From positions 62,001 to 126,000 of the forward strand of contig NZ_JACJRV010000004.1 of NCBI RefSeq assembly GCF_014697475.1: a stretch of DNA of 64,000 nucleotides, given 5' to 3'. Position numbers and translations under genes: made by a program. Numbering within the stretch: the stretch's first letter is position 1; each line of letters begins with the position of its first letter. Origin of the DNA: Nostoc sp. FACHB-152 (GTDB lineage: Bacteria; Cyanobacteriota; Cyanobacteriia; Cyanobacteriales; Nostocaceae). Shown piece by piece: positions 26,953 through 37,375 of the stretch. The notes beneath the pieces are model-generated. The model was not told the DNA's origin. It was given only the letters and a program-made list of their open reading frames with translations, and searched no databases.

Positions 26953-29900
26953 TTAACGTTCATTTAGTATTAATGTAGACTCAGCCGAACGCCCAAATTC
27001 TTCTGGTGCGTATTGTAAATGTGCTTCCGCACCAGGCCATGTGTATGTACCGGGAGTCACAGAACGAACTAAGTAATGTAGGCTATAAACTCCTGGTTCG
27101 AGGTGGTCGGCGTAGGCGATAATGCGATCGCGGTAAATATTGCGATAACCAAGTTGCCAACTATCAGCTTTAGCTTGCAATGCGGCTGTCGCTGTTTGAA
27201 AACTCTGATCTACGGCTTCAAATCCTGCTGGTAATGGGTCTTTAATTACTACATGATCTACAGGATGATCTGCAATTATTTCTAAACCAATATCAAATAC
27301 TTGTCCACTATCTACAGTCAATGGTTTATCAAAAGCATACATCCCTGTTTTTTGTAGAACTTTTTCTTCACCGACTTTGCTAATTTCTCGTGTGACTCGT
27401 AACCCGTTAAATCTCCCTGGTTGATTCCCCTGCAAGCGATAATTATAGGCAACTAAATAATGCAATTTGCCATTACCTGATTTTTGTAAGGTTAAATCGT
27501 GACGACCACGCGGTAATTTATCCATTGCTACATTTAGCTGTAAATTAGGATTTTTATAACCATCAAAGCGATTTTCTCCTAACTTTTTACCAGCTAATCT
27601 GACTGTAGTGACAAATTTAGGTGGTGTTGGTTGCAGTTGACTATATTCTACTAAAGCTGTTAAAGCTTGAGCATTATCATAGTTAGTTTGCCATGTGCCA
27701 TTTCGTCGCAAACCTAAAAGACTTTGGCATAGTTTATCAAGAACTTCTGGTTTACTTTGTTTAGCAATGAATAATCTTAAAGCCTGTGCTTGTGCTGTAG
27801 TGGATGAATTTAACCATCCCCAACTGTTAGGTAAACTAATAACTGCTGTTCGTCCAGTTTCATAGATATTTTGTTGCAACTGATTCAACATTTGTTGTGA
27901 TTCATCTTGCCATTCTGGGAATTGAGATAAGTAACGCGCTAGTTTTATTTGTGTGACTATATCAAAGTTTTTGCGTTGTTGATAAATATCTCCAAGAAAA
28001 CTATTGCGTTTATCACCCAATTCTGCTAAGGCAATTAAGGAATTTAATTGTAGTTGATTTTTACAGAGTTGCTGTTTACAAAAATCATACTGTCCTGGGT
28101 TGGCTAAAACTTTTTGCAGATAAGTTTTCAGCCGCAAAATTATTGCAGTATCGACAGAATTAGGAAATGCTTGATTAGCTTTAACTAGTGACTCAGCAGC
28201 GTAAGCAGAAACCCAAGGGTCAGATTTTTCTTGTCCTGGGTAAGCTGCAAAACCACCATCGGCTACTTGTAATTTTTGCAATTGGGTAATTGCTTGATTT
28301 GCTTTTTGGCTAGGATTAAATTCAGCAAATGATTGACTATATTTCTGTCCTAAAGTTTGCAGGTTAGCAGCAATAATTAATTGACTAGCGGCTGGTTCTG
28401 CAAAAGGTAAATCATCATCTGCTAAAACTTGTTTAGCGGGTGCTTTAATTTCTGGTATTAATGTACTCGCTAGTTGAATATCTAAACCGCCAGCTTCCGG
28501 GGCGATGTTTTTATCAACATTCACTGGAATTTTAACTTGTTTTTCAGTTACGCCAGTTTCAACAACTTGTTCTGTAATTTCTAGCGGCTTCACTTCTAAA
28601 GGCAGTTCAAAAGCATCGGCGGCTGTATTATTTAGCTGGGTAGTAAACTTGACTTTACTTTCACCAACGCTACCTGCAATCATGGGAAAGCGATAAGCTT
28701 TGGTGGCTGCTTCTGCGTTGGTTTGCAATGAATTAGTTGTCGGGTTCTTTTCGGCAAACTTAACTGTACCGCTAAGTTCGCCGTTAATTGAGAGGTTTCC
28801 ATTATTTCCGGTGGTGTTGGTGACGGATAAACCAGCCAAGATGCGATCGCCTGGACGGGCAAACTGTGGCAAGATGGCATTGGTTAGCAGTGGCTTGGTG
28901 GTGATAAACGTCGCATCAGCGTTACCAAAGCGCAAGTTTCCATCGGTAGCAACAGCCATCACCCGCCATGTAGTTAAATCATCCGGTAACTTAAAGGTTA
29001 TCTGCGCCTTACCACTCGCATCAGCTAAAACCGAACCGTTGTAGTAAGCTAACGCCTGAAAATCTGTGCGGACGCGTGTATTTGCTGCGCCTACAGAAAA
29101 ACCACCGCCAAAACCCCAACCTTTGGGCTTCGCTATATCTTGCGGTTGTATCACCACATCAGGACGATTATCGCTGAAACGGGTAGATATTTGCTGTTCT
29201 GCATAGACTGTATCTACCAAGTTTGGCGGGCGATAGCCAGATAGTTGTAACACTGCTTCATTCACCGCCATGACAGTGAATTGTCCTGGAGTGGGGTTAT
29301 TTTGGTTGTCTTTCAGTTCTAGTTGTATTGTTTGTTCTACACCAGGTTCTAAAGATGCTTGCAATGGTGTGACTTGCACTTTTAAATATTTATCTTGCAA
29401 GTTGACTTTAAAAGGTACAAAACCAATTTTTACAAGTTTATCTATTCCTGGTTCTACTTGGTTGAGAGGTACGCCTTGTCTCACTAATACAGCTTCAACT
29501 GCTGCATTAGGTAACATTTCTGGCGTGACTTGAAACTGGATTTGGGGTGCGCCTCCCTTAACTTTTGTTACTTGTTGATACAGAGGTTTATCTTTAATTA
29601 CAGCAAAATATAATTCTGCTTCTGGGTAAGGAGATTGAATTAAAGCTGTGGCAGTTTCCCCAGGTTTATACTCTTTTTTATCTAGTTTAACCTCTAGGCG
29701 ATCGCCATCTTCCGAACTCCAATAAACTGGGTTTTCTCCTGTTGCCCAAATTTGCAGATCTGTCGCAGTTAATTCCTCTTTTGTATCACCAAAATTAGCT
29801 CGAATACGATAAGAACCTGATTCGGTTGGTGTTAGCGTTAATATCTGGTGACTATCAGCAGATGTAATATCTGCTTGTTCCACTGTTTTATATTCAACTT

Positions 29901-32685
29901 GATTTTTAGCAGTGCGACTACCTTCGACTAACTGCGTCACATTACTATATTTCATTTGTTGTAATTCTAAATGCACCCGTTGACCTGTTATTACTTTTCC
30001 GCTAGGTTCAGTAACAATAACTTCAATAGGTAAAGCCTTACCAGCATCAGCAATAAAATTACTTTTCAACCCAATCAAACGGTTACTTGGTAAAGCTGTA
30101 AACTTTTGAGAAGCAGCCACAGATAAATTAGAAACATCTGCAACTTGTACATCTATTTGATAAGTCATGGGATAAGGTAAATCTTTAGCCACTGTGACTG
30201 TTTGGCTAGTTTTACCACTTGCATCTAACTTAGAATTAGTTTGCAACACATCACTTGGTAAAGATGGACTTTCTTCCGGCCAAAACCATTGTCTACCAAA
30301 ACTAAACTCATCCCATCCTTTGGGTATAAAATTAGTCTGCTGACGAGTGACAAAATATTTTGCTTCCCCGGCTTCTACAGGCGCGCCAAACAGATAATTA
30401 CTAACCGCTTTTGCTTCAACTTTGTCGTTAATTAGTGCAAACTCTTTATCTAAATTGAGTTCAACTTTAAAATTAGGTGGTTTAAACTCAGCCACCCGAA
30501 ACTCGCCGGAAATTTCTTGTCCGTTTTTACCTTTACCCTGAATAGTATAGTAGCCTAATTTTTGATTCTTCTGAATAGGTAACTCTAGAGAGAATGTACC
30601 ATACTCGTTTGTAGTTTTACTCCCTAAATTAGTCTTTTGTCCGTCAGGATTTACCAAAGTTAACTCGTAATCAGCGTTTTTATCTTGCTGGATAGTGCCA
30701 TTTTGTAAATAGTCAGCAAAACCAGTTAACCAAGCTTTTTCTCCTGGCTGGTATAACTGTCTATCAGAAAAAATTACGCCGCGTGATTCTGGTTTAGCTT
30801 CTTGCCAACCTGCATCAATACCGTAACCAAAAACTCCACTGTATTCTTCTGTTCTCGCAAACGCCCAATCTTGATTTTCACGGGCAATTACTAATAGTTG
30901 TGGCGATTTGGTAAATCTTTGACTACCTGCAAAACACTGTTTTAAATTTTCTTGCTGAAGTCTTAAATTACCATTCTCATCAGTTTTACCTGTGGCACAA
31001 GGTACAGCATTACCTGAAAATTTTTCCTCTAACTTTGATGGATAAATTTCAATAGCCGCCGCCTTCACAGGTGAACCATCACTCAAATGATGTACCCGAA
31101 TTAAACCAGAGTCAGGAAACCATTGATTAAATACACCCAAATTAGTCAATTGTACTAAACCATAAGTTACAGGTTCTCGCCAAAGTTCCTTGCCATTATC
31201 TTGATATTTATTCGTGCGTGCTTGTACTCCATAGGCTAACATTCCTGTAGAACTACCCAGCTTTTCTCTTAAAGGAACATTGTCCTCAACAAGTTGATTT
31301 TTTTTAGCATTTACTTTAAAGTTTGACCATGCACTTGTCTGTGGTAATAAATCATTTTCATTACCTTTGGGATAAGCACCATTAAAATAAACTAAATCGG
31401 TAGGTTGAACTACACGATAAGCAGCTTTATATTGAGATTCTGGTAAGTTAACTGTACTAATATTTAATTGTAAGTTCTGACCTGATGGAAAAATATGCAA
31501 ATCTGAGGGAACCCAAATATCACCCGCCAAATCTCCAGTATTGTAGTTAAGAGTAACAGGTTTATTTAATGTCTGTTCAAATTTATCTTTGAGATTTGCA
31601 CCAATAGTAATTTTATAATTAGTAGCTGGTGATAAAGAGTAGGGATTGATAGTTACAATACTAGATTCATCATCTACCTGTAGCATTCGGGATATATCTT
31701 TTGGTGCTGGCTCAATTTTGATATTATTTTTAACTGAATCTGCTACTAAGATATTATTAAATTCTAACTGCGGACTACCTTTGAGAAATCGTCCGTAAGT
31801 TCCATTAACATCTGGTTGTCCGTAAAAGTTAATTTTCTGAAACGCTAACGGTAAATAAGTGGCTAACTTGGTAACAGACTCTTTATCTGTAGCTAAATTA
31901 CCATAATTTGGTAATATGCCTGGAGAAAATACAAGACGGTAGTTAGTCGCTTTTTCTAAACTTTGCTGCGGTATAAGATTATAAACCCAATTACGCGCAG
32001 AAGGGTCAAATTTTTCTAAAGGGTCTTCACCTTCTGTTGGTTTTTCTTCTTTCGCTAAGTCTACATTAAATCTGATATCTTTATTTTTACCTTCGGGTAT
32101 AAGTTTGATATGCTCTTGTAAAGAAGATAAGTTTAATTCTACATTAGATGTAAATTGTAGCTTTTGCTTTAAGTCTATAGGTTGCGTGTCGGCTTTTTCA
32201 ACAGGGTTAACACCCGGTAAATTAGTTAGCTTGATAGACTCAGTATTAAATGTCCAAGCTAAATCTTGATTTAAACGATGATTTTTTAAATCTGCTAAAC
32301 CTGCTTTCAGGGTAACTTGAAATCTTGTTGCTTGTGGCAGTGCTTTATCTGCTTGAAAGCCTACCATCCGCGGTGTTAAAAAGCGAAATTGACCCGGCAA
32401 AGGTGGTAATAAAGCAAATTTTTGTAATAAATTTTGTTGTTCTGGGCTGTCAAGACTTTCGACAGGAATTAAAGCTTCTTTAAAGCGAATCCGAATTTGG
32501 TTTAAAGGTGTAGTATCGCCAATGGGACTAATTTGTTCAATCCAATCTGGTAACTTTGGTGGCGTGAGTGGGGAGATAGTAGGTAATGGTTCTTTGTTTG
32601 AGGTTATACCTAATAAATTACACCCGGTAATCCCTAAGAGAAATGTCAAAACAATAAATAACTTGAAAAAAATTTTAATAATCAT
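26953..32685 (-). CDS. Bacterial alpha-2-macroglobulin-like lipoprotein without thioester
   Basis: Very large (1910 residues) periplasmic lipoprotein. Signal peptide with lipobox ITGC (Cys22), then a chain of MG-type beta-sandwich domains, the bait/MG region and a helical alpha/alpha domain (about 1410-1660). Bacterial alpha-2-macroglobulins trap attacking proteases and guard the cell after envelope damage. The thioester motif CxEQ expected at the start of the helical domain is absent: the stretch reads DDLPFAEPAASQL. This matches the thioester-less branch typified by E. coli YfaS. It is divergent from pbpC (231 bases), a partnership known in many bacteria. Confidence 0.9.
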   Translation of the reverse strand: MIIKIFFKLFIVLTFLLGITGCNLLGITSNKEPLPTISPLTPPKLPDWIEQISPIGDTTPLNQIRIRFKEALIPVESLDSPEQQNLLQKFALLPPLPGQFRFLTPRMVGFQADKALPQATRFQVTLKAGLADLKNHRLNQDLAWTFNTESIKLTNLPGVNPVEKADTQPIDLKQKLQFTSNVELNLSSLQEHIKLIPEGKNKDIRFNVDLAKEEKPTEGEDPLEKFDPSARNWVYNLIPQQSLEKATNYRLVFSPGILPNYGNLATDKESVTKLATYLPLAFQKINFYGQPDVNGTYGRFLKGSPQLEFNNILVADSVKNNIKIEPAPKDISRMLQVDDESSIVTINPYSLSPATNYKITIGANLKDKFEQTLNKPVTLNYNTGDLAGDIWVPSDLHIFPSGQNLQLNISTVNLPESQYKAAYRVVQPTDLVYFNGAYPKGNENDLLPQTSAWSNFKVNAKKNQLVEDNVPLREKLGSSTGMLAYGVQARTNKYQDNGKELWREPVTYGLVQLTNLGVFNQWFPDSGLIRVHHLSDGSPVKAAAIEIYPSKLEEKFSGNAVPCATGKTDENGNLRLQQENLKQCFAGSQRFTKSPQLLVIARENQDWAFARTEEYSGVFGYGIDAGWQEAKPESRGVIFSDRQLYQPGEKAWLTGFADYLQNGTIQQDKNADYELTLVNPDGQKTNLGSKTTNEYGTFSLELPIQKNQKLGYYTIQGKGKNGQEISGEFRVAEFKPPNFKVELNLDKEFALINDKVEAKAVSNYLFGAPVEAGEAKYFVTRQQTNFIPKGWDEFSFGRQWFWPEESPSLPSDVLQTNSKLDASGKTSQTVTVAKDLPYPMTYQIDVQVADVSNLSVAASQKFTALPSNRLIGLKSNFIADAGKALPIEVIVTEPSGKVITGQRVHLELQQMKYSNVTQLVEGSRTAKNQVEYKTVEQADITSADSHQILTLTPTESGSYRIRANFGDTKEELTATDLQIWATGENPVYWSSEDGDRLEVKLDKKEYKPGETATALIQSPYPEAELYFAVIKDKPLYQQVTKVKGGAPQIQFQVTPEMLPNAAVEAVLVRQGVPLNQVEPGIDKLVKIGFVPFKVNLQDKYLKVQVTPLQASLEPGVEQTIQLELKDNQNNPTPGQFTVMAVNEAVLQLSGYRPPNLVDTVYAEQQISTRFSDNRPDVVIQPQDIAKPKGWGFGGGFSVGAANTRVRTDFQALAYYNGSVLADASGKAQITFKLPDDLTTWRVMAVATDGNLRFGNADATFITTKPLLTNAILPQFARPGDRILAGLSVTNTTGNNGNLSINGELSGTVKFAEKNPTTNSLQTNAEAATKAYRFPMIAGSVGESKVKFTTQLNNTAADAFELPLEVKPLEITEQVVETGVTEKQVKIPVNVDKNIAPEAGGLDIQLASTLIPEIKAPAKQVLADDDLPFAEPAASQLIIAANLQTLGQKYSQSFAEFNPSQKANQAITQLQKLQVADGGFAAYPGQEKSDPWVSAYAAESLVKANQAFPNSVDTAIILRLKTYLQKVLANPGQYDFCKQQLCKNQLQLNSLIALAELGDKRNSFLGDIYQQRKNFDIVTQIKLARYLSQFPEWQDESQQMLNQLQQNIYETGRTAVISLPNSWGWLNSSTTAQAQALRLFIAKQSKPEVLDKLCQSLLGLRRNGTWQTNYDNAQALTALVEYSQLQPTPPKFVTTVRLAGKKLGENRFDGYKNPNLQLNVAMDKLPRGRHDLTLQKSGNGKLHYLVAYNYRLQGNQPGRFNGLRVTREISKVGEEKVLQKTGMYAFDKPLTVDSGQVFDIGLEIIADHPVDHVVIKDPLPAGFEAVDQSFQTATAALQAKADSWQLGYRNIYRDRIIAYADHLEPGVYSLHYLVRSVTPGTYTWPGAEAHLQYAPEEFGRSAESTLILNER

Positions 32686-32916
32686 GTTAAATAAATAAAA
32701 AATAGAGCTATCTTTCCATCTCTTCTTTGCGCCTTTGCGCCTTTGTGTGAGATTCTTTTTCTATATGAATACCAACCGCCTATAGCTATTTACAAAAATA
32801 ACTACAATTCTTAATTTATATTGATAGAGATTGTTAAGTCTTTGAAATAAATACTGATATATAAATAGTCATCGCGTCAAAATTAAAGTAAGTTTTACTA
32901 TACAGGGGATTCCCTG

Positions 32917-35223
32917 ATGAGACTAAGTAGGCGGCTCATCCAAAAATCAAAATTTATCTTAGCGATCGCATTAATATGTTTAGTAGTGCGGTTACTGCCG
33001 TATTTTGCTCCTATTCATGCCGCAGACATAGCTCAAAATAGGTTAGCGTTGGAATTTAGCGATCGCAATGGTTTACCATTAGGTACAATCCTCACCCGTG
33101 ACCAAGAACATACCGCCGTTGTTCCCTTAAATCAAGTTTCTCCCCAATTTATCAATGCAATTTTAGCCGCCGAAGATAGCAGTTTCTATCATCATGGCGC
33201 GTTGGATATGAAAGCCATTATCCGCGCCATCAACCAAGCTATTCATACCAAAAGAATTGTCTCCGGTGCTTCTACAATTACAATGCAGCTGGCACGGATG
33301 TTAGAACCATCTCCCCGCAACTTGTCAGGTAAATTGCAGGAAATTTGGCTATCTTGGCGGTTAGCTGCGGGAATGAATAAAGATGAGATTCTCGCTGCAT
33401 ATATCAACCGTCTACCGATGGGCGGGAATATATATGGAGTAGAAGCGGCATCGCGGACTTATTTTTCTATTCCCGCCAGTGACTTAAATCTTGCCCAAGC
33501 CAGTCTTTTAGCTGCTATTCCTAATAATCCTACTTACTTCGACCCGCTACAACATTGGAATAGGTTAAAACAGCGTCAGAAATACGTACTCAATCGTATG
33601 CTACAGGATGGCTATATCACTCAACAAATAGCCGACAAAACCCAAACTGAAAAGGTAGTTTTTCAATCTCGTCAACGCGGAATTATCGCCGCGCCTCATT
33701 TCTTGTTTTGGTTAGCCAGCCAAATACAGATCCCCCCAACCTCTGGCGATATTCCCCCCTTTTTAAGTGGGGTTAGGGGGGATCATCTCATTCAAACCAC
33801 TATAGACAGACCATTACAGCAATTTGTCGAAGCACAAGCACAGCAAGTAATCTCCACCCTCGCTGCTAATAACGTTCATGATGCAGCAGCTTTAATAATT
33901 GATAACCACACTGGCGAAGTTTTGGCTTACGTTGGTTCACCTGATTATTTCAACGAAGCCAAACTCGGACGCAACGATGGAGTACAAGCACTGCGTCAAC
34001 CAGGTTCTACCCTCAAGCCGTTTGTCTATGAGTTGGCGTTAGAAAAAAAACTGATTCGCCCAAATACGATTTTGGCTGATGTACCCGCCCACTATGCCAT
34101 TCCTGGTGCAAAACTGTATAGCCCTACAGATTATACTCAACGCTTTCTCGGCCCGGTACGTGTACGGATAGCGTTAGCAAATTCTTTAAATGTGCCTGCG
34201 GTGCGAGTATTGGAAAAAGTCACTGTACCGAATTTCTTAGCACGTCTGCGAGAATTAGGATTTACCCACCTCAATCAAACCCCTGAGTATTATGGTTTGG
34301 GTTTAACTCTCGGTAGTGGTGAAGTCACTTTATGGGAACTTGCCCAAGCTTACGTCACAATGGCAAGACAAGGACAAACCATCCCACTTATATCTATAAT
34401 TTCCAATTCCCAACTCCCAACTCCCAACTCCCCCAACCAAACAACATGGCAACTTATCACTGATATACTCAGCGATCACCACGCTCGTGCCACCGCTTTT
34501 GGTGTAGACTCGGTGTTAAACTTGCCCTTCCCCGCAGCTGTGAAAACCGGTACTTCATCCAACTTTCGGGATACTTGGACTGTTGGCTTCACCACAGACT
34601 ACACTGTTGCTACTTGGGTGGGAAATTTCAACGGCGAACCAATGCGTCAGGTATCGGGAGTTATGGGTGCAGCACCTTTGTGGAATCGCATTATGTTACA
34701 TCTGCACGAACATCAAGAACCCGCAGACTTTACAGTTCTCCAAGGATTAATTAAACTACCCATATGTGCAATTTCTGGGTTACGCCCAACACCAGATTGC
34801 AACTCTGTGGTGCAAGAGTATTTTTATCCAGAAGACAAAATCGCTTACGAAACTCAAAACAACTTTAATTTACCGTCAGAATATGACGAGTGGTTAGCAA
34901 AGCAACAATCAAATTTTGTTTCTAGCAATTTCAGAATTATCTCTCCTCACAATGGCGATTTGTTCTTGCTATATCCTGGTGCAGAAGAACAGCAAAAATT
35001 AGAATTTAAGCTAGCTGGCAATAAATCTGCATCTGTCGAATGGTGGATAAATGGCGAAAAAATTGAGGCACAATCAACTAATTTATTTTGGCATTTGCGC
35101 CCTGGTAACTGGATTTTGGAAGCCCGAAGTGGAGAGACAAACGATAAAGTTACTTTTAAAGTTGAGTTAGCCAAGATTAAACCAACACGCCGAGGTTTTT
35201 CTTTTGTGAAGTCTCAGAGATGA
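32917..35223 (+). CDS. pbpC: Penicillin-binding protein 1C (bifunctional glycosyltransferase/transpeptidase)
   Basis: Class A PBP of 768 residues acting in the periplasm on lipid II. One N-terminal membrane helix (about 13-30), glycosyltransferase family 51 domain (about 55-240; catalytic Glu86 in AAEDSSFYHHG), transpeptidase domain (about 290-590; Ser363-x2-Lys366 in PGSTLKPF and KTGTS from Lys543), and a C-terminal BiPBP_C domain (about 680-760). Two low-complexity stretches are encoded by repeat DNA: PPTSGDIPPFLSGVRGD (about 272-288) and NSQLPTPNSPNQ (about 497-508). It is divergent from the alpha-2-macroglobulin gene, its usual partner. Confidence 0.94.
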   Translation: MRLSRRLIQKSKFILAIALICLVVRLLPYFAPIHAADIAQNRLALEFSDRNGLPLGTILTRDQEHTAVVPLNQVSPQFINAILAAEDSSFYHHGALDMKAIIRAINQAIHTKRIVSGASTITMQLARMLEPSPRNLSGKLQEIWLSWRLAAGMNKDEILAAYINRLPMGGNIYGVEAASRTYFSIPASDLNLAQASLLAAIPNNPTYFDPLQHWNRLKQRQKYVLNRMLQDGYITQQIADKTQTEKVVFQSRQRGIIAAPHFLFWLASQIQIPPTSGDIPPFLSGVRGDHLIQTTIDRPLQQFVEAQAQQVISTLAANNVHDAAALIIDNHTGEVLAYVGSPDYFNEAKLGRNDGVQALRQPGSTLKPFVYELALEKKLIRPNTILADVPAHYAIPGAKLYSPTDYTQRFLGPVRVRIALANSLNVPAVRVLEKVTVPNFLARLRELGFTHLNQTPEYYGLGLTLGSGEVTLWELAQAYVTMARQGQTIPLISIISNSQLPTPNSPNQTTWQLITDILSDHHARATAFGVDSVLNLPFPAAVKTGTSSNFRDTWTVGFTTDYTVATWVGNFNGEPMRQVSGVMGAAPLWNRIMLHLHEHQEPADFTVLQGLIKLPICAISGLRPTPDCNSVVQEYFYPEDKIAYETQNNFNLPSEYDEWLAKQQSNFVSSNFRIISPHNGDLFLLYPGAEEQQKLEFKLAGNKSASVEWWINGEKIEAQSTNLFWHLRPGNWILEARSGETNDKVTFKVELAKIKPTRRGFSFVKSQR

Positions 35224-35250
35224 TTTATAAAGTCTCAGAGATGATTTATA
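35209..35250. repeat. Tandem 21-base duplication across the pbpC stop codon
   Basis: The 21-base unit starting AAGTCTCAGAGATG is present twice in direct succession (35209-35229 and 35230-35250). The first copy contains the last three codons and stop of pbpC. Confidence 0.85.
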
Positions 35251-35456
35251 AAGTAACCCTTAAAATGTCGCGTCACTACTTAATATTTACTTTATAAATA
35301 AGCTTTCAAAGAATGTTTGTAAATTCAATGTAGCAGTTAAGCGTAAAATAACAAATTCCTAAACCAATAGCCACAAAATGCAAGTTTAGATTTCGTAATA
35401 ATTTGGGAATACTAAAGTTACATAGTACACCCCAAACCTCGCAAACCGAACGTAGC

Positions 35457-37361
35457 ATGAAGCTGGCATCTCTCGCCTATTCCTTAAATTCAAACGGTTT
35501 TATTCCTCACGGACATTGTTATCTCTGGAAAACCGGATTAGTTTGGCTCCATATTATTTCTGATGCTACGATTGCCCTTGCTTATTATTCTATCCCTCTG
35601 TTACTGATTTACTTTATTTCCAAACGCAAAGATGTTCCTTTTAACGGAGTCTTTCTATTATTTAGTGCTTTTATCCTTGCCTGCGGTACGGGACACTTGA
35701 TGGATATTTGGACGCTCTGGCATCCTGATTATTGGATTTCAGGAAGTTTAAAAGCTTTTACTGCAATTATCTCTATATATACGGCATTCGCGTTAATTAC
35801 TCTCCTGCCTCAAGCTCTCTCACTACCCAGCCCTGCCCAGTTAAAAGCTATTAATAAAGTGCTTACAAATGAAATTGTTGAGCGCAAACGTATCGAGCAA
35901 GAATTACGCCTTGCTGAAGAAGTAGCGAAGGATTCTAGCCAAGCCAAGAGTGAATTTCTGGCTAATATGAGCCATGAATTACGCACACCGCTTAACGGCA
36001 TTCTCGGCTATGCACAAATACTTCAGCGCACAGAACCTTTAACTGAAAAAGGTAGCAAAGGAATCGGCATTATTTATCAATGTGGTTCTCATTTATTAAC
36101 TCTGATTAACGATATTTTAGATCTGTCTAAAATAGAAGCCCGGAAGCTGGAATTAAACTCGGTTGATTTTTACTTACCTGCGTTTCTAGACAGTGTAAGT
36201 GAAATTTGTCGCATCCGCGCCGAACAAAAAGTGATCGGGTTTAATCTCCAACTTGACCCCGATTTACCAACAGGAATTCGTGCTGATGAAAAACGCTTGC
36301 GGCAAGTATTAATCAACTTGCTAGGTAATGCCATTAAATTTACTCAAGAAGGTAGTGTCACCTTTAAAGTTAAAGTCATTAACCAAGCAGCAAATAACAA
36401 GGGACAAATTATATATAAAATTCGCTTTGAAGTCGTAGATACAGGTACAGGTATTAGCCGTGAGCAAGTTGAGAAAATCTTTTTACCTTTTGAACAAGCA
36501 GGAAGTCAAAAACGACAAACCGAAGGTACAGGTTTAGGATTAGCAATCAGCCAAAAAATTATTTCGTTGATGAATAGTCAAATTCAGGTAGAAAGTGAGT
36601 TTGGCAAGGGAAGCACTTTTTGGTTTGAAGTGGAAGTACCAGAATCTAAAGATTGGGCAAAGGTTTCTAGAGTAGTTGAGCAGGGAATTGTTATTGGTTA
36701 TCAAGGACAAAAACGCACTATTTTGATTGTGGATGACAAATGGGAAAACCGCTCGGTAATTGTCAATTTACTCCAACCAGTGGGATTTACTGTCATAGAA
36801 GCTAGTCATGGTCAAGAAGGAATTGATCAGGTCAAAGCCTACAAACCAGACTTAATTATCACAGACTTGGTAATGCCTGTGATGGATGGATTTGAATTTA
36901 TAAAAAGTTTGCGTCAGTCTGATCAATGTCAAGAAATCCCTGTCATCGCTTCCTCAGCCAGCGTGTTTGCAATTGACGAATACAAGAGTATTGATCTCGG
37001 TGCCAATGCATTTCTCCCCAAGCCAATAGAAGTAGAAACGCTTTTGGAACTACTGCGGCAATTTATGCATCTAGAATGGTTGTATGAAAATCAGAAAAAC
37101 CCAATCAACAAACTTCATGCAGATAGTTTAGATGCTTTAGTTGATTTAGTTCTTCCTGCCAAAGAGATTTTACAGCAATTCTTGGAACTAGCAAAAGATG
37201 GAGACGTTCAACAAATTTTAGAAATAGCTGAACAACTCTCTGCATCCGATAAGCGATTAAGCAATTTTACAGGGCAAATCATCCAGTTGAGCAGGAATTT
37301 CCAACTTAAACGTTTGGAAAGTTTTATTCAACAACAATTAGTTAATTTAGCTGAAGTTTAA
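35457..37361 (+). CDS. Hybrid histidine kinase with ethylene-receptor-like sensor domain
   Basis: A 634-residue membrane sensor. The N-terminus (about 15-125) has three hydrophobic helices matching the ethylene-binding domain of plant ETR1 and Synechocystis Slr1212: [14 protein letters not shown] with Asp36, and [11 protein letters not shown] with Cys76 and His80, the copper(I) ligands. The Asp-to-Cys distance of 40 residues equals that of ETR1 (Asp25, Cys65, His69). No GAF or PAS domain follows; a coiled coil leads to a HisKA domain (His173 in [12 protein letters not shown]), HATPase_c, a receiver (about 420-540, Asp in IITDLVMP) and a helical tail of about 90 residues. The ATG at 35457 is chosen; a TTG at 35403 is upstream. 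Confidence 0.88.
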   Translation: MKLASLAYSLNSNGFIPHGHCYLWKTGLVWLHIISDATIALAYYSIPLLLIYFISKRKDVPFNGVFLLFSAFILACGTGHLMDIWTLWHPDYWISGSLKAFTAIISIYTAFALITLLPQALSLPSPAQLKAINKVLTNEIVERKRIEQELRLAEEVAKDSSQAKSEFLANMSHELRTPLNGILGYAQILQRTEPLTEKGSKGIGIIYQCGSHLLTLINDILDLSKIEARKLELNSVDFYLPAFLDSVSEICRIRAEQKVIGFNLQLDPDLPTGIRADEKRLRQVLINLLGNAIKFTQEGSVTFKVKVINQAANNKGQIIYKIRFEVVDTGTGISREQVEKIFLPFEQAGSQKRQTEGTGLGLAISQKIISLMNSQIQVESEFGKGSTFWFEVEVPESKDWAKVSRVVEQGIVIGYQGQKRTILIVDDKWENRSVIVNLLQPVGFTVIEASHGQEGIDQVKAYKPDLIITDLVMPVMDGFEFIKSLRQSDQCQEIPVIASSASVFAIDEYKSIDLGANAFLPKPIEVETLLELLRQFMHLEWLYENQKNPINKLHADSLDALVDLVLPAKEILQQFLELAKDGDVQQILEIAEQLSASDKRLSNFTGQIIQLSRNFQLKRLESFIQQQLVNLAEV

Positions 37362-37375
37362 TTTTTAAATTCATC

